64,000 nt of DNA from Algoriphagus formosus (GCF_002807035.1 NZ_NIUC01000001.1:806001-870000), one strand, 5' to 3'; shown: positions 44,014-53,623, counted from the first letter of the stretch. Made by a program: numbers and translations. The notes: generated from the sequence alone by a model not told the origin.

Positions 44014-45651
44014 ATGAGGAAAGGCTGGATCACTTCACTCATTTTGATTTCATTGATGATTGGGTCAAAACAGATTTTAGCACAAGATAACTTTTCATTC
44101 CCAGTAAGAACTACCATTGCTACTGGAATCATCGAAGGGGAGTACAATACAAAAACCGAAATAGAAAAATATTTAGGGATTCCTTATGGACAGCCTCCTG
44201 TAGGCAACCTTCGATGGAAAGCTCCTCTTCCTGCCAAACCTTGGAACGGAGTTAAGGAAACAAGGAAATTTGGTCCTAGAGCAGTCCAAGCTCCTGTTTT
44301 TGGAGATATGAACTTCCGCTCGGATGGGATCAGCGAAGATTGCCTGTATCTAAACGTGTGGAGTCCATCTACAGAGACTGAAGAGAATCTTCCCGTATTG
44401 GTTTATTTCTACGGAGGAGGATTTGTAGCAGGAGATGGAAGTGAGCCTCGATATGATGGAGAAAGTATGGCGCAAAAAGGAATAGTAGTAGTGACAGTAA
44501 ACTATCGTTTGGAACTTTTTGGTTTTTTTGCCCATCCCGAATTATCAGCAGAAAGTTCTTATAAAGGCTCCGGAAACTATGGGCTGCTAGACCAGAATTT
44601 AGCGCTGAAATGGGTAAATGAAAATATTGAAGCTTTTGGTGGTGATCCTTCCCGAGTAACCATAGCTGGCGAATCAGCTGGATCGATCTCCGTAAGTTAT
44701 CAAATGGCTTCTCCCCTATCCAAAGATATAATTGCTGGAGCTATCGGGGAAAGCGGTGCCGGAATCAAGCCCACACTTCCTCCAGTTTCCTTATCAGAAG
44801 CGGAGAAAACCGGGAAAGAATTTGCTGAAAATGCGGGTGTTTACTCACTGGCCGAACTCAGAGCAATGTCTACGAAAGACCTTTACGAAATCTATCAAGA
44901 GTCTGAAAGATTTGGGTTTCCGGTTGTTATCGACGGTTACTTTCTACCCAAAACACTCCCAGAAATCTTCAAGGCCAAGGAACAAGCACAAGTTCCATTA
45001 TTGGCTGGGTGGAATTCCGCTGAAATTCCAGGGGCGGCTTTTATGCAAGGAAAGCCTTACACCCAAGAAGCTTTCATCGAAAGAGTGAAAGCATCCTTTC
45101 CAAATGATTGGGAGGAGGTACTACAATTGCACCCCCACCAAACACCAGAGGAGGTCGAGCGCTCAGCAACGGATTTAGCCTCTGATCAATTCATCGCCTA
45201 CAGCACTTGGAAGTGGCTGGACCTCCACTCCAAAAATTCCGACCAAGCGGTCTATCGATACCTTTATAGCAAACTTAGGCCTGAACTTAGAAACCCAGAC
45301 CTAGTACCAGGATTAGCAGGTGGAACTATGGAGCGAGAAGGTCAAGAACCACCCAAGGCAATAGGAGCTCCTCACGCCTGTGAAATAGAATATGCTATGG
45401 GGAATCTCCACTTGGTTGAGGACTATGCTTGGGAGGCAGAGGACTATCAGGTTTCAGAACTCTTTCAAAATTACCTTGCAAACTTCATCAAATCCGGAAA
45501 CCCAAACGGGGATTCATTACCAGAATGGCCAAACATGAAAGCTAATGAGACTAATCCGGCCTTTATCAACATCGACGTGCAAACAAAAATGGAGCGCTCT
45601 GATGTCGAAAAAAGGTATCAATTTCATGACCGCTTCTACGGAAATCGTTAA
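44014..45651 (+). CDS. Secreted type-B carboxylesterase
   Basis: 545 aa from ATG 44014 (an upstream TTG at 43981 is less likely). Signal peptide (MRKGWITSLILISLMIGSKQILAQ). Alpha/beta hydrolase with EDCLYLNVWSP, LVYFYGGGFVAGDG (oxyanion hole), VTIAGESAGSISVSY (catalytic Ser in GESAG) and GAPHACEIEYAMGN (catalytic His). Hydrolyses ester bonds of an unknown substrate outside the cytoplasm. Divergent from the Nudix regulator, which may control it. Confidence 0.92.
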   Translation: MRKGWITSLILISLMIGSKQILAQDNFSFPVRTTIATGIIEGEYNTKTEIEKYLGIPYGQPPVGNLRWKAPLPAKPWNGVKETRKFGPRAVQAPVFGDMNFRSDGISEDCLYLNVWSPSTETEENLPVLVYFYGGGFVAGDGSEPRYDGESMAQKGIVVVTVNYRLELFGFFAHPELSAESSYKGSGNYGLLDQNLALKWVNENIEAFGGDPSRVTIAGESAGSISVSYQMASPLSKDIIAGAIGESGAGIKPTLPPVSLSEAEKTGKEFAENAGVYSLAELRAMSTKDLYEIYQESERFGFPVVIDGYFLPKTLPEIFKAKEQAQVPLLAGWNSAEIPGAAFMQGKPYTQEAFIERVKASFPNDWEEVLQLHPHQTPEEVERSATDLASDQFIAYSTWKWLDLHSKNSDQAVYRYLYSKLRPELRNPDLVPGLAGGTMEREGQEPPKAIGAPHACEIEYAMGNLHLVEDYAWEAEDYQVSELFQNYLANFIKSGNPNGDSLPEWPNMKANETNPAFINIDVQTKMERSDVEKRYQFHDRFYGNR

Positions 45652-45663
45652 GCATCAAATACC

Positions 45664-47922
45664 CTAACTCCTGTTCACTCCCGCTAGCACCATTTTCAAA
45701 GTAGCGTAATCATACTTCCCATTAAAGTGCTCACGAAGTTCTTTCATCCCCGAAAACTTATCCAAACTTCCCATCACTTCCAAAATTACCTCAGCCGGCA
45801 GGCAATCTTCCAGTTCTATCCTACCAGCTGAGATTCCTTCTGCCAAATGTCCCTTGATAGTAGACTCGGCTAGGCCGCGCTCTAGGACTATTTCTGGGAT
45901 TTTCTTTCCTGACTCGAACAACTGTAATGTCAATTCTACAGAGTCTCCTTTCTGACGTTTAGGCTTTGCAGAACTGGATTTTCTTCGACCGGTTTTATTC
46001 TTGATTTCGTGAATTTTTTCGCCAGCAATTGCTCGATTCTTTTGGATAAGTTGCTGCCTAAGTTGGACAAGGTCTTTCTCAAGGGCTGTCATTTTTCCAG
46101 AAACTTCACCTGCCAGAATACTAGATGTCAAAGCTCCGACCTTTCTTATTTGAAGCAATTTCCGAAATACTGACTGCTCTATCCCTTCCAGTCCCTCCAG
46201 ATATTTCTTAGTGCGGGAAAAATTGGATACCATCTGAGCCTGAAGGTGAATTTTCTCCAGAATTTTAATTAAAATCTTTTCGTAATAAGCTGATCCCTTG
46301 GCGATTCGCTCATGAAGAAGTTTTTGATCTTGGCTTTGAAGCAGGTACAAGAGCTGTTGACGAAAACGCTCCGAATTACCTAATTCAGAGCGGAATTGTT
46401 CCTGAATCTCCGGGATCGCGCTCTGCATGGTTTCATCTTCAAATTCAAAAGATGACTCTTGGTCCTTGGCAAAGTAGGCTAAGTCTTTCAGCAGCGGTTC
46501 AAAATCAAATGTTTCTCGGACAAGTTTTTGAATAAAGTGATTTTGATGAAGATGGAGTAATTCATCCAATCGCTTTTGAGCTTTTGCTGAATGAGAAAAG
46601 TCTACAACAGATTTGTCTGAAAAAATAAGATCAGATTGGATACGACTTCTCAAGATCAAACCATCCAAACTCCTCAAGCGGCTCAGAGCAACATACACCT
46701 GACCCGGGGCAAAAGCCCTTCCCACATCGATGATTGCTTTATCAAAAGTTAAGCCTTGGCTTTTGTGCACAGTAACTGCCCAAGCCAATTTGACCGGAAA
46801 ATGACTGAAGGTTCCTATAACTTCCTCATCCAATTCATTGGTCTGCGAGTTGACGACGTATTTCTTGTTTTCCCAAGTCTCTTTTCGAAGTAAAAAATCA
46901 GATCCGTCTCCATCCATTTCCACTCGAATTTCATCCTCAGAAAGCTCTTTTACTGTAGCCAGTTTACCATTGAAATAGAGTGAGAGACCTGAAGAATCAT
47001 TTTTAATAAACATGATTCTTGCTCCTTCTCGAAGTTCTAGCTGCGCCGGAAGGGGAAAAAGTGATTCAGGGAAATCTCCCTCAACTTCAGCCTCATAAAA
47101 ATAAGATTGGCCAGAAAGACCCTGCAGTTCTCGTTGATTGATTTGTTCCGCTTTGTAATTGTGAGTAGTAATGGTGATACAGTCCTTGATTTCCTTCGCT
47201 TCTGCTTCGCTTTTGAAATGTTGATTGAGAATTCGTACATCCTCAGCGGTCATCTGATTATCCCTCAGATGATTTAGTACTTGAATGAATGTTTCGTCTT
47301 GCTGTCTGAAGATTTTATCCAACTCCAAATAAACCATTCCCGACTGCTGTAAAGCCTTGGCTTCAAAAAAATGCATGGATTTATAAAACCGACTCAAGAC
47401 CTGCCATTCTTCATCTCTGACAATCGGCGGCAGCTGATACAAATCACCGATCAACAAGACCTGTACACCTCCAAAAGGCTCCTGAAAATTACCCTTGACA
47501 CTTTTTAGCCGATAATCGATCGCGTCCAGTATATCTGCCCTCAGCATGGAAACCTCATCGATCACCAGCAAATCTAAAGACCGAAGTACATTCTTTCTCG
47601 GCTGATTCAAAGGATGCTTTCTGGCAATAGTATGCTGGGTAAAAAATCCATATTTATCTGTGAAATTCCCCTCTGGTTCGCGAACCGGGAGGAAACTTCC
47701 CAATGGAAGCAAAAACTGTGAGTGAATAGTCACTCCTTTCGCATGAAGTGCGGCAATTCCAGTCGGAGCGACTACGATGTAGTTTTTATAAGTTTGATCA
47801 GCAAGACTTCGAAGAAAAGTCGTTTTGCCAGTACCGGCTTTTCCAGTCAAAAAAATAGGCGCCGCTGTGTTATTGACAAATTGGGCGGCCAAGGATAGCT
47901 TATCCGTTAATTCCTCTTTCAT
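45664..47922 (-). CDS. PIF1-like DNA helicase with C-terminal HTH domain
   Basis: 752 aa, superfamily 1B helicase. Walker A GKAGTGKTT at residues 27-35, LLVIDEVSMLRADILDA (Walker B), GDLYQLPPI, a UvrD_C_2-like domain with AWAVTVHKSQGLTFDKA and QVYVALSRLRSLDGL. The following 350 residues contain helical HRDC-like (about 525-645) and basic linker regions (GRRKSSSAKPKRQKG) and a terminal HTH (about 665-710: ELTLQLFESGKKIPEIVLER). Probably unwinds structured DNA. Common in Bacteroidota in this form. Confidence 0.92.
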   Translation of the reverse strand: MKEELTDKLSLAAQFVNNTAAPIFLTGKAGTGKTTFLRSLADQTYKNYIVVAPTGIAALHAKGVTIHSQFLLPLGSFLPVREPEGNFTDKYGFFTQHTIARKHPLNQPRKNVLRSLDLLVIDEVSMLRADILDAIDYRLKSVKGNFQEPFGGVQVLLIGDLYQLPPIVRDEEWQVLSRFYKSMHFFEAKALQQSGMVYLELDKIFRQQDETFIQVLNHLRDNQMTAEDVRILNQHFKSEAEAKEIKDCITITTHNYKAEQINQRELQGLSGQSYFYEAEVEGDFPESLFPLPAQLELREGARIMFIKNDSSGLSLYFNGKLATVKELSEDEIRVEMDGDGSDFLLRKETWENKKYVVNSQTNELDEEVIGTFSHFPVKLAWAVTVHKSQGLTFDKAIIDVGRAFAPGQVYVALSRLRSLDGLILRSRIQSDLIFSDKSVVDFSHSAKAQKRLDELLHLHQNHFIQKLVRETFDFEPLLKDLAYFAKDQESSFEFEDETMQSAIPEIQEQFRSELGNSERFRQQLLYLLQSQDQKLLHERIAKGSAYYEKILIKILEKIHLQAQMVSNFSRTKKYLEGLEGIEQSVFRKLLQIRKVGALTSSILAGEVSGKMTALEKDLVQLRQQLIQKNRAIAGEKIHEIKNKTGRRKSSSAKPKRQKGDSVELTLQLFESGKKIPEIVLERGLAESTIKGHLAEGISAGRIELEDCLPAEVILEVMGSLDKFSGMKELREHFNGKYDYATLKMVLAGVNRS

Positions 47923-48116
47923 TAAACTAATTTATAAATAAAATGTGATTATTTGCGGTAGCAATCTCTGTGGGTTTTCTACTCTTAATGCACTCGACCA
48001 ATTTAACCCCATCTATTTTGGTGACCAGAAGTAATTAAAGCAGATTATCCCTGAAAGTCATTTCTCTCCTCCTACATTTTTATTAACTTTAAGTAAATCA
48101 AAACTATATTTTTATT

Positions 48117-48401
48117 ATGACTTTAGATGAAATTAAAGCAAAATTTAAAGAGGCCGTCGCTGAAGCGAAGGAAAAACTCGATGAACTGGAAGCCAAAAGA
48201 GAATCTCTTTCAGACGACCTGAAGGAGGAGTTTGATGAAAAAATGGCCCAGCTTAAAACCAAGAAAGATGAATTGGAAGCCAAGCTGGAAGAAATCGAAG
48301 ATGATTCGGAGGATAAGTGGGATGAGTTTAAAGATAAACTTGGGGATGCATCTCAATCCTTCAAAGAAGGCTTCAAAAAGCTAGGAAGTTTATTTACTTA
48401 A
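48117..48401 (+). CDS. Small highly charged coiled-coil protein
   Basis: 94 aa, not recognised. Almost entirely predicted amphipathic helix of Lys/Glu/Asp/Leu heptads (EAKEKLDELEAKRESL, EEFDEKMAQLKTKKDELEAK), with no Cys, signal or TM segment and an end FKEGFKKLGSLFT that could bind membrane. Composition resembles apolipoprotein- or YtxH-like stress proteins. Monocistronic, preceded by TACATTTT about 45 bases upstream, close to the -7 consensus, and closed by a hairpin terminator. Confidence 0.78.
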   Translation: MTLDEIKAKFKEAVAEAKEKLDELEAKRESLSDDLKEEFDEKMAQLKTKKDELEAKLEEIEDDSEDKWDEFKDKLGDASQSFKEGFKKLGSLFT

Positions 48402-48404
48402 ATC

Positions 48405-50039
48405 TCAAGGGGCCTTTTTAGGCCTCTTCTTTTTTGATTGACTGGGAATAAAAATCTTTACCACACCAGCTGGCATAATCTCCATCACACCACCCTTGGT
48501 ACTCTCCCAAATAAAATTGAAAGGGCCTCTATACATATTTCTCGTTGAGCTGTATGATGCAACCCGATAATTGCTCTTTTCGGGAAGATTCGTCGATCGC
48601 AGAGCAAGATTTCCTGCGAAAGTTTTGAGACCATTATTTCCATCATTTTCACCTTTTGCAGGGACAGCCATGGTGAAATTTTCATAATCGAAAGTCAATT
48701 CGTTTTGAGAACCAAATTCATTGGCATTCATAGCTAGGGCCAAGCGATGCAACTGTCCTGAATTGACTTTAACTCCTGCCAATGGTTCTGTAATTCTATT
48801 CAATTTATTCAACTCAATTCCCTCAAGACTTAACTGCAACTGAAAGGCTTCACTATCATAGGGTACTTGGAAATTTGCATTTAGCTTGGTTTCGCCAAGA
48901 AATTCAGCTTGAATCTCCATCGTCATTTTACGCGATTTTTGAAGAGAATCTACCGTCACAAAACCGAAGATTTGAGCATTCAAATTATGAAAGTCAATCA
49001 AGCCAGGAGTTGACTCACCTTTGGGTACTTCCAAATATTGGATATGGCTATTTTGAATAATCAGTGTATCCATATCCACCGGAAATGGAATGCTTTTTAG
49101 AAGTCCCGAAAAAAGCTTTTTCTTCTCTTCAACTGGCCTAGGTTTATTTTTATTTCTTAGGTCAACAAAAACCAGGCTATCCAAGACCATCTTTTCGGCA
49201 AAAGCTGACCACTTCCCATAGAGATCACTGCTCGCATCTATTCCTATAATCTGGAGTTGCTTCAATTCAACTTCAATCAGATCTTGCTGGTATTCCAATG
49301 CATTTGAGGATTCCAAAAGCCCTTCATCATACCTGACAGAAATATTCTCTAGCTTCATTTTCTTTCCTATCAAATCAAAATCTATCGAACCCAATTCAAA
49401 GGTTTGCTTTGTAGGAAGTGTCAATTTCAAATTCCTGAAGGAAGTGTTGATTTCATCTAATTCGAAAGGAACAATATGAGTGATAATTCTCCGATCTGTT
49501 CTTAAACCCCGAGCTCTAATATTAAAATCCGTAAATCCACCGATCCGTTTTAATTCTTCTTTTTTCAGAAATACCTCCGCAGTTCCATCCATTAATTGAA
49601 AATTCCGGATGGTACCTCTAGTGATAATATCTTCAAAAAAGCTCTGAAAAGCTTTGGTTCCCTCTTGTCCCTGAGTTTCTTGATCGGTTAGAGTCAGACG
49701 AAACGAAGGTTTAAACAAAATCAAATCCCCAATGATAAGCTCTCTCGAGATTAAAAAATCCCAAACCTGAAAATCGTCGAGGATAATTTGATTGATTGTT
49801 CCTCTAAAAACCACCTGAGCATCAGCCGCCACAGGGCTTAATTGGATGGTAGACAAGACGACTCGTCCTCGAATAATACTGACTTCTACATCCTCTAGAT
49901 TCAAATCATAAGAGCGCTCAGGATTAGTATTGATGGTACTTTGTAGTCGCTCTTTGATTACTCTCACCAAGAAAAAATTCGCTGCAAAAAGCAAGGCTGC
50001 AAGTGCGAGAATTATCAAGAGTGGTTTTTTCACAGTCAA
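48405..50039 (-). CDS. Membrane-anchored AsmA/DUF748-like periplasmic protein
   Basis: 544 aa, family uncertain. One N-terminal TM helix (KPLLIILALAALLFAANFFLV, residues 5-25, inside-positive) followed by a long beta-rich body with repeating blocks of the AsmA/TamB-like type (LNLEDVEVSIIRGRVVLSTI, QAEFLGETKLNANFQV, NSGQLHRLALAMNA). Such proteins span the periplasm and help lipids reach the outer membrane or shape it. The end PSQSKKKRPKKAP is strongly basic. Transcribed alone, convergent with the coiled-coil gene. Confidence 0.7.
   Translation of the reverse strand: MTVKKPLLIILALAALLFAANFFLVRVIKERLQSTINTNPERSYDLNLEDVEVSIIRGRVVLSTIQLSPVAADAQVVFRGTINQIILDDFQVWDFLISRELIIGDLILFKPSFRLTLTDQETQGQEGTKAFQSFFEDIITRGTIRNFQLMDGTAEVFLKKEELKRIGGFTDFNIRARGLRTDRRIITHIVPFELDEINTSFRNLKLTLPTKQTFELGSIDFDLIGKKMKLENISVRYDEGLLESSNALEYQQDLIEVELKQLQIIGIDASSDLYGKWSAFAEKMVLDSLVFVDLRNKNKPRPVEEKKKLFSGLLKSIPFPVDMDTLIIQNSHIQYLEVPKGESTPGLIDFHNLNAQIFGFVTVDSLQKSRKMTMEIQAEFLGETKLNANFQVPYDSEAFQLQLSLEGIELNKLNRITEPLAGVKVNSGQLHRLALAMNANEFGSQNELTFDYENFTMAVPAKGENDGNNGLKTFAGNLALRSTNLPEKSNYRVASYSSTRNMYRGPFNFIWESTKGGVMEIMPAGVVKIFIPSQSKKKRPKKAP
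48408..48435 (+). terminator. Terminator of the coiled-coil gene
   Basis: AGGGGCCT-TTTT-AGGCCTCT, 8-bp stem with one G-U pair, then TCTTTTTT. It lies within the last codons of the convergent AsmA-like gene. Confidence 0.75.
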
Positions 50040-50080
50040 TTATTAATGAGATATTTATATCATCCATTCAATTATGAAAG

Positions 50081-50884
50081 ATGAAAAATTTTCTTCAGGT
50101 AATTTCACTGATCACCCTAGTTTCTTTGCCTATTTTAAACCCTATTTCCGTTTCGGCCCAAGAAAACATCATGAAAATACTGTCTTATAATATTTATCAT
50201 GGTGAAGACCCTCTAAATCCAGGAAACTCCAATTTGGATTCATTAGCGGATTTTATCAATCAGCTCGGACCTGATTTGGTTTTACTTCAAGAAGTCGACA
50301 GCATGACCACTCGATCTGCTTCAATCTATGGAGTAAAAACAGATTTATTGGAGCTTTTGGCCTCAAAAACAGGGATGAAAAGTTACTTCGCGAAAGCTAT
50401 GGATTATGCTGAGGGAGGCTATGGAGAAGGAATCCTTTTCAAAAAGGGTATTTCTTCGGAATCTATAATACTCCCAACCCCTGCAGGTGGAGAGCCTAGA
50501 GCTATGGCCTGGGTTGAGATTGAAATAGCAGGTAAGCAAATTGGCATAGGAGGCACTCATCTTTGCCATCAATTTGAAGACAACCGGGCCGCTCAGGTAA
50601 ATGCAATCTTGGAATTTGCCTCCAAAAAAGAGATTCCAGTCATTTGGGGTGGCGACCTCAATTTCAAACCTAGCGATCCAGAATATTCCCAAATCCCCTC
50701 TAAATGGTCTGATGCTGCCCGTTTATCAAACAATAACTCGCCGACCTATTCCTCATCAAATGATTCAGGTCGGATAGACTACATCTGGTTCGAATCTGAT
50801 CAATTCGAACTAGTGGAATATCAAGTATTCCAAGTAAATTACTCAGACCATTTTCCGGTATTAGCGACTTTCAAATTCAAATAA
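50081..50884 (+). CDS. Secreted endonuclease/exonuclease/phosphatase-family hydrolase
   Basis: 267 aa. Signal peptide ending VSAQ (about residue 27). EEP fold: ILSYNIYHGEDP, LVLLQEVDSM (metal-binding Glu), GGTHLCHQ, VIWGGDLNFKPSD (Asn and Asp) and the end YSDHFPVLATFKF (catalytic Asp-His). Could be a phosphodiesterase or nuclease acting outside the cytoplasm. A DUF1080 gene starts 2 bp after it, so the two are co-transcribed. Confidence 0.88.
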   Translation: MKNFLQVISLITLVSLPILNPISVSAQENIMKILSYNIYHGEDPLNPGNSNLDSLADFINQLGPDLVLLQEVDSMTTRSASIYGVKTDLLELLASKTGMKSYFAKAMDYAEGGYGEGILFKKGISSESIILPTPAGGEPRAMAWVEIEIAGKQIGIGGTHLCHQFEDNRAAQVNAILEFASKKEIPVIWGGDLNFKPSDPEYSQIPSKWSDAARLSNNNSPTYSSSNDSGRIDYIWFESDQFELVEYQVFQVNYSDHFPVLATFKFK

Positions 50885-50886
50885 TC

Positions 50887-51741
50887 ATGACGAATAGACT
50901 TTGGATCCTTGGACTTTTATTCATCATTTTCTCCTGTCAAAAAGCTGAACAGGAAGTTGAAATCAAATGGCAAGAGTTATTTAACGGGAAAGATATTCAG
51001 GATTGGCAAATCAAGATTCGAAACCATCCTTTGAATGAGAACTACGCCAATACCTTTCGAGTCGAAGATGGAAATCTGAGTGTGCGCTATGACGGCTATG
51101 AAGATTTTGGGAATCAGTACGGCCATATTTTCTACAAGGAGCCGTTTTCTTATTACCTCTTACAAGTCGAGTATCGATTTATAGGTGATCAGGCACCTGG
51201 CGGTGAAGGTTGGGCATACAGAAATAGTGGTGCGATGCTTCACTCTCAAAATCCCGAATCCATGCTTCAGGATCAAGACTTCCCTATTTCAATTGAAGGC
51301 CAGTTTCTTGGAGGAAATGGGACAGATGAACGAAGTACCTGCAACCTCTGCACACCAGGAACAAATGTAGTCATGGGAGATACCCTATTCACTCCCCACT
51401 GTATCAATTCTAAATCAAAGACATTCCACGGAGATCAGTGGGTTCAGGCTAACTTCATAGTATTGGGAGCCGAAGAAGTGCATCATCTGATAGGAATGGA
51501 TACAGTCCTAAGCTACTATCAGCCCCAAATCGGTGGTGGAATGGTCAGCCCAGTTGATTCTTTAGTCAAGATTGATGGTAAATTGTTAGAGTCTGGTTAT
51601 ATAGCTTTGCAAAGCGAAAGTCATCCCATTGATTTCCGAAGAGTTGCTCTGATCGATTTAAGTATGTTAAAAGCAGATAAGAAAGCGATGGCCAAGCTAA
51701 TCAAAGAAGCTCTTGAGCTTAGCAAGATTGATCCTAATTGA
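50887..51741 (+). CDS. Single-domain DUF1080 lipoprotein (3-keto-disaccharide hydrolase-like)
   Basis: 284 aa. Lipobox IIFSC with Cys17, then one DUF1080 domain opening WQELFNGKDIQDWQIKI and containing NSGAMLHSQNPESM, FLGGNGTDERSTCNLCTPG (with two Cys that may pair) and a C-terminal HPIDFRRVALIDL. Expected to act on a glycoside in the periplasm or at the outer membrane. Convergent with the GH109-like oxidoreductase, giving a second DUF1080/Gfo combination in the window. Confidence 0.87.
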   Translation: MTNRLWILGLLFIIFSCQKAEQEVEIKWQELFNGKDIQDWQIKIRNHPLNENYANTFRVEDGNLSVRYDGYEDFGNQYGHIFYKEPFSYYLLQVEYRFIGDQAPGGEGWAYRNSGAMLHSQNPESMLQDQDFPISIEGQFLGGNGTDERSTCNLCTPGTNVVMGDTLFTPHCINSKSKTFHGDQWVQANFIVLGAEEVHHLIGMDTVLSYYQPQIGGGMVSPVDSLVKIDGKLLESGYIALQSESHPIDFRRVALIDLSMLKADKKAMAKLIKEALELSKIDPN

Positions 51742-51766
51742 AACCTTTCAATGATTCCCTGGGGAA

Positions 51767-53173
51767 TTAAACCCGGACATTGGTCGTTCCACCACCAGCC
51801 AAGGTAATCGGAACAGGCTGGTTTTCTTTCCAGCTTCCTCCAGTGAAATCAGGAACATCGATGGAATTTGACCGATTGGCTACTGACCATTCACTTAACG
51901 GACTGATACAGCTCCAAAGCGCAGCATCATACACATCCTGATCAAGAGGAAGGCCATTTCTCAGACAATCTACCAATCTCCAATCCATCATAAAATCCAT
52001 TCCGCCATGTCCTCCAATTTGCTTTGCCAGTTCCCCTACTTTTAGCACAATTTCAGGCGTATACTTTTTTTCCAACTCCTTCATTTCCTCCTCCTTCATC
52101 CAGCTATGACCTTTGGAAACTCTCGGTTGAGGATATTTTTGAGCAAATCCCTCGGTGCCACTGACTACATGCAATCGGCTATAGGGTCTAGGCGAAGTCA
52201 CATCATGCTGAATCATAATGGATTTGCCTAGCTTCGTCTTCACAACCGTAGTATTCATGTTTCCTCGGTAAGACTTGGAAGCAAATTCTGTCCAAAAAAC
52301 ATCTTCCTGAGCCAATTCTTGGGCTTTCTTTTTCATTTGGAAATCATTCGAACTCAGAGAAGTCAAATAATCCATCTGATCTCCCCGATTGACATTCAGA
52401 ATCTGACAAATGGGACCAAGACCATGAGTCGAATACAAATTTCCATTTCGGTAATTTTCCCTTAGCCTCCACATATTTTGATAGCCGGTATCCTTGTCAA
52501 AATTCAACCAAAGCAAATCATGAATATAGGCTCCTTCCACGTGCAAAACTTCACCAAAGAAACCCTCTCGAGCCATTTTCAAGGTCATCAATTCAAAGAA
52601 ATCATAGCAGCAATTCTCCAGCTGCATACAATGCTTTTTGGTCCTCTCCGATGTCTCCACCAATTGCCAGCATTCATCCAATGTCCGCGCTGCAGGTACC
52701 TCTACGGCGGCATGCTTTCCAGCTTCCATAGCATAGACTGCCATAGGAGTATGCCATTCCCATGGAGTGGCGATATATATCAAATCCAAATCGGGCCGAT
52801 CGCACATCTTTTTCCAAGAATAGGCATTACCTGAATATAATTCTGGCTTATGTCCCGTGCCTTCAAGAGATTTCTTAGCTTTTTCTGCGCGTTCAGGAAT
52901 CAGGTCACAAAGTGCCTTGATCTCAACTCCCTCGATCTTACTAAGCCGATCTACGGCACCTGGCCCGCGCATCCCCAATCCTACAATTCCAATTCGTACA
53001 GTCTCCAACTTAGGGGCAGCATAGCCACACATATTGAATTGTTGATTTCTACTCGTGCCATATTGGGCCTCTAGAGGCAAAATTGATTTGGAAGATGCAT
53101 GACCTGCACCAAAAAGGCCCATACCTAGAGCTCCTGCAGATTTCAAAAAGTCTCTTCTACGATTGGATTTCAT
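51767..53173 (-). CDS. Gfo/Idh/MocA oxidoreductase, GH109-like (NAD-dependent glycosidase type), Tat-exported
   Basis: 468 aa from ATG 53173; an upstream frame to 53221 is not needed. Tat signal NRRRDFLKSAGALGMGLFG. Rossmann motif IGIVGLGMRGPGAVDRL, then PWEWHTPMAVYAMEAGKH, AVEVPAARTLDECWQLV, LENCCYDFFEL, STHGLGPICQILNVNRG, GGHGGMDFMMDWRLVD and PLSEWSVANRS; these blocks match GH109 alpha-N-acetylgalactosaminidases, which cleave by transient C3 oxidation. EKP is replaced by EVP, as in GH109. Actual sugar unknown. Confidence 0.87.
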   Translation of the reverse strand: MKSNRRRDFLKSAGALGMGLFGAGHASSKSILPLEAQYGTSRNQQFNMCGYAAPKLETVRIGIVGLGMRGPGAVDRLSKIEGVEIKALCDLIPERAEKAKKSLEGTGHKPELYSGNAYSWKKMCDRPDLDLIYIATPWEWHTPMAVYAMEAGKHAAVEVPAARTLDECWQLVETSERTKKHCMQLENCCYDFFELMTLKMAREGFFGEVLHVEGAYIHDLLWLNFDKDTGYQNMWRLRENYRNGNLYSTHGLGPICQILNVNRGDQMDYLTSLSSNDFQMKKKAQELAQEDVFWTEFASKSYRGNMNTTVVKTKLGKSIMIQHDVTSPRPYSRLHVVSGTEGFAQKYPQPRVSKGHSWMKEEEMKELEKKYTPEIVLKVGELAKQIGGHGGMDFMMDWRLVDCLRNGLPLDQDVYDAALWSCISPLSEWSVANRSNSIDVPDFTGGSWKENQPVPITLAGGGTTNVRV

Positions 53174-53353
53174 TGCTTTGATCGGTTGATTGATTTGTCT
53201 AATTAAGGAAAAATCGATCAAAGTCTAAATTCATGAGATTATAATTTGTTTAAACGGTCTGAGCCTGTCCAGCACCAAAACTCAGTGAAGCATATCCTAG
53301 AAACAAGCATTCCCCATGTGTCTGTCTCGACATGGACTTTTCATATGCCAAAT

Positions 53354-53383
53354 AAAAAAACCGGAAATAAAATATTCCCGGCT
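53354..53383 (-). terminator. Terminator of the DUF2892 gene
   Basis: Minus strand: AGCCGGGAAT-ATTTT-ATTTCCGGTT, a 10-bp stem with two G-U pairs, followed by T7. The 240 bases 53174-53413 otherwise hold only the leader of the GH109-like gene. Confidence 0.72.
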
Positions 53384-53413
53384 TTCCCAAACCTATTACG
53401 CATTATCTATAGT

Positions 53414-53623
53414 CTATGCTTTTGCTCGTGGGCAGGTATTCATTCCTACCAACGTGTATAAAGGGCAAAATCCAACGAGTGTGGTCAAGGTGAATACACC
53501 ACCGACAACCAAGGCAATCACTCCCAAGGTACCAGTCACAGTACCGGAGAAATATAATCCAATCAAAACTGCGGCAATCACTAGGCGAATCGCTCTATCA
53601 GTCACTCCCATATTCTTTTTCAT
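53414..53623 (-). CDS. DUF2892 (YgaP-type) small membrane protein
   Basis: 69 aa with two TM helices (LVIAAVLIGLYFSG and LGVIALVVGGVFTLTTLVG) and the family signature start KKNMGVTDRAIRL and end GFCPLYTLVGMNTCP. The paired Cys in FCPLY and NTCP are conserved in DUF2892, also found fused to rhodanese in YgaP. Function unclear, perhaps sulfur or redox related. Transcribed alone with its own terminator. Confidence 0.92.
   Translation of the reverse strand: MKKNMGVTDRAIRLVIAAVLIGLYFSGTVTGTLGVIALVVGGVFTLTTLVGFCPLYTLVGMNTCPRAKA

Noticed and set aside
51754..51767. Terminator hairpin ATTCC-CTGG-GGAAT between convergent genes
   Set aside because: Only a 5-bp stem with no T-run on either strand; could be chance.
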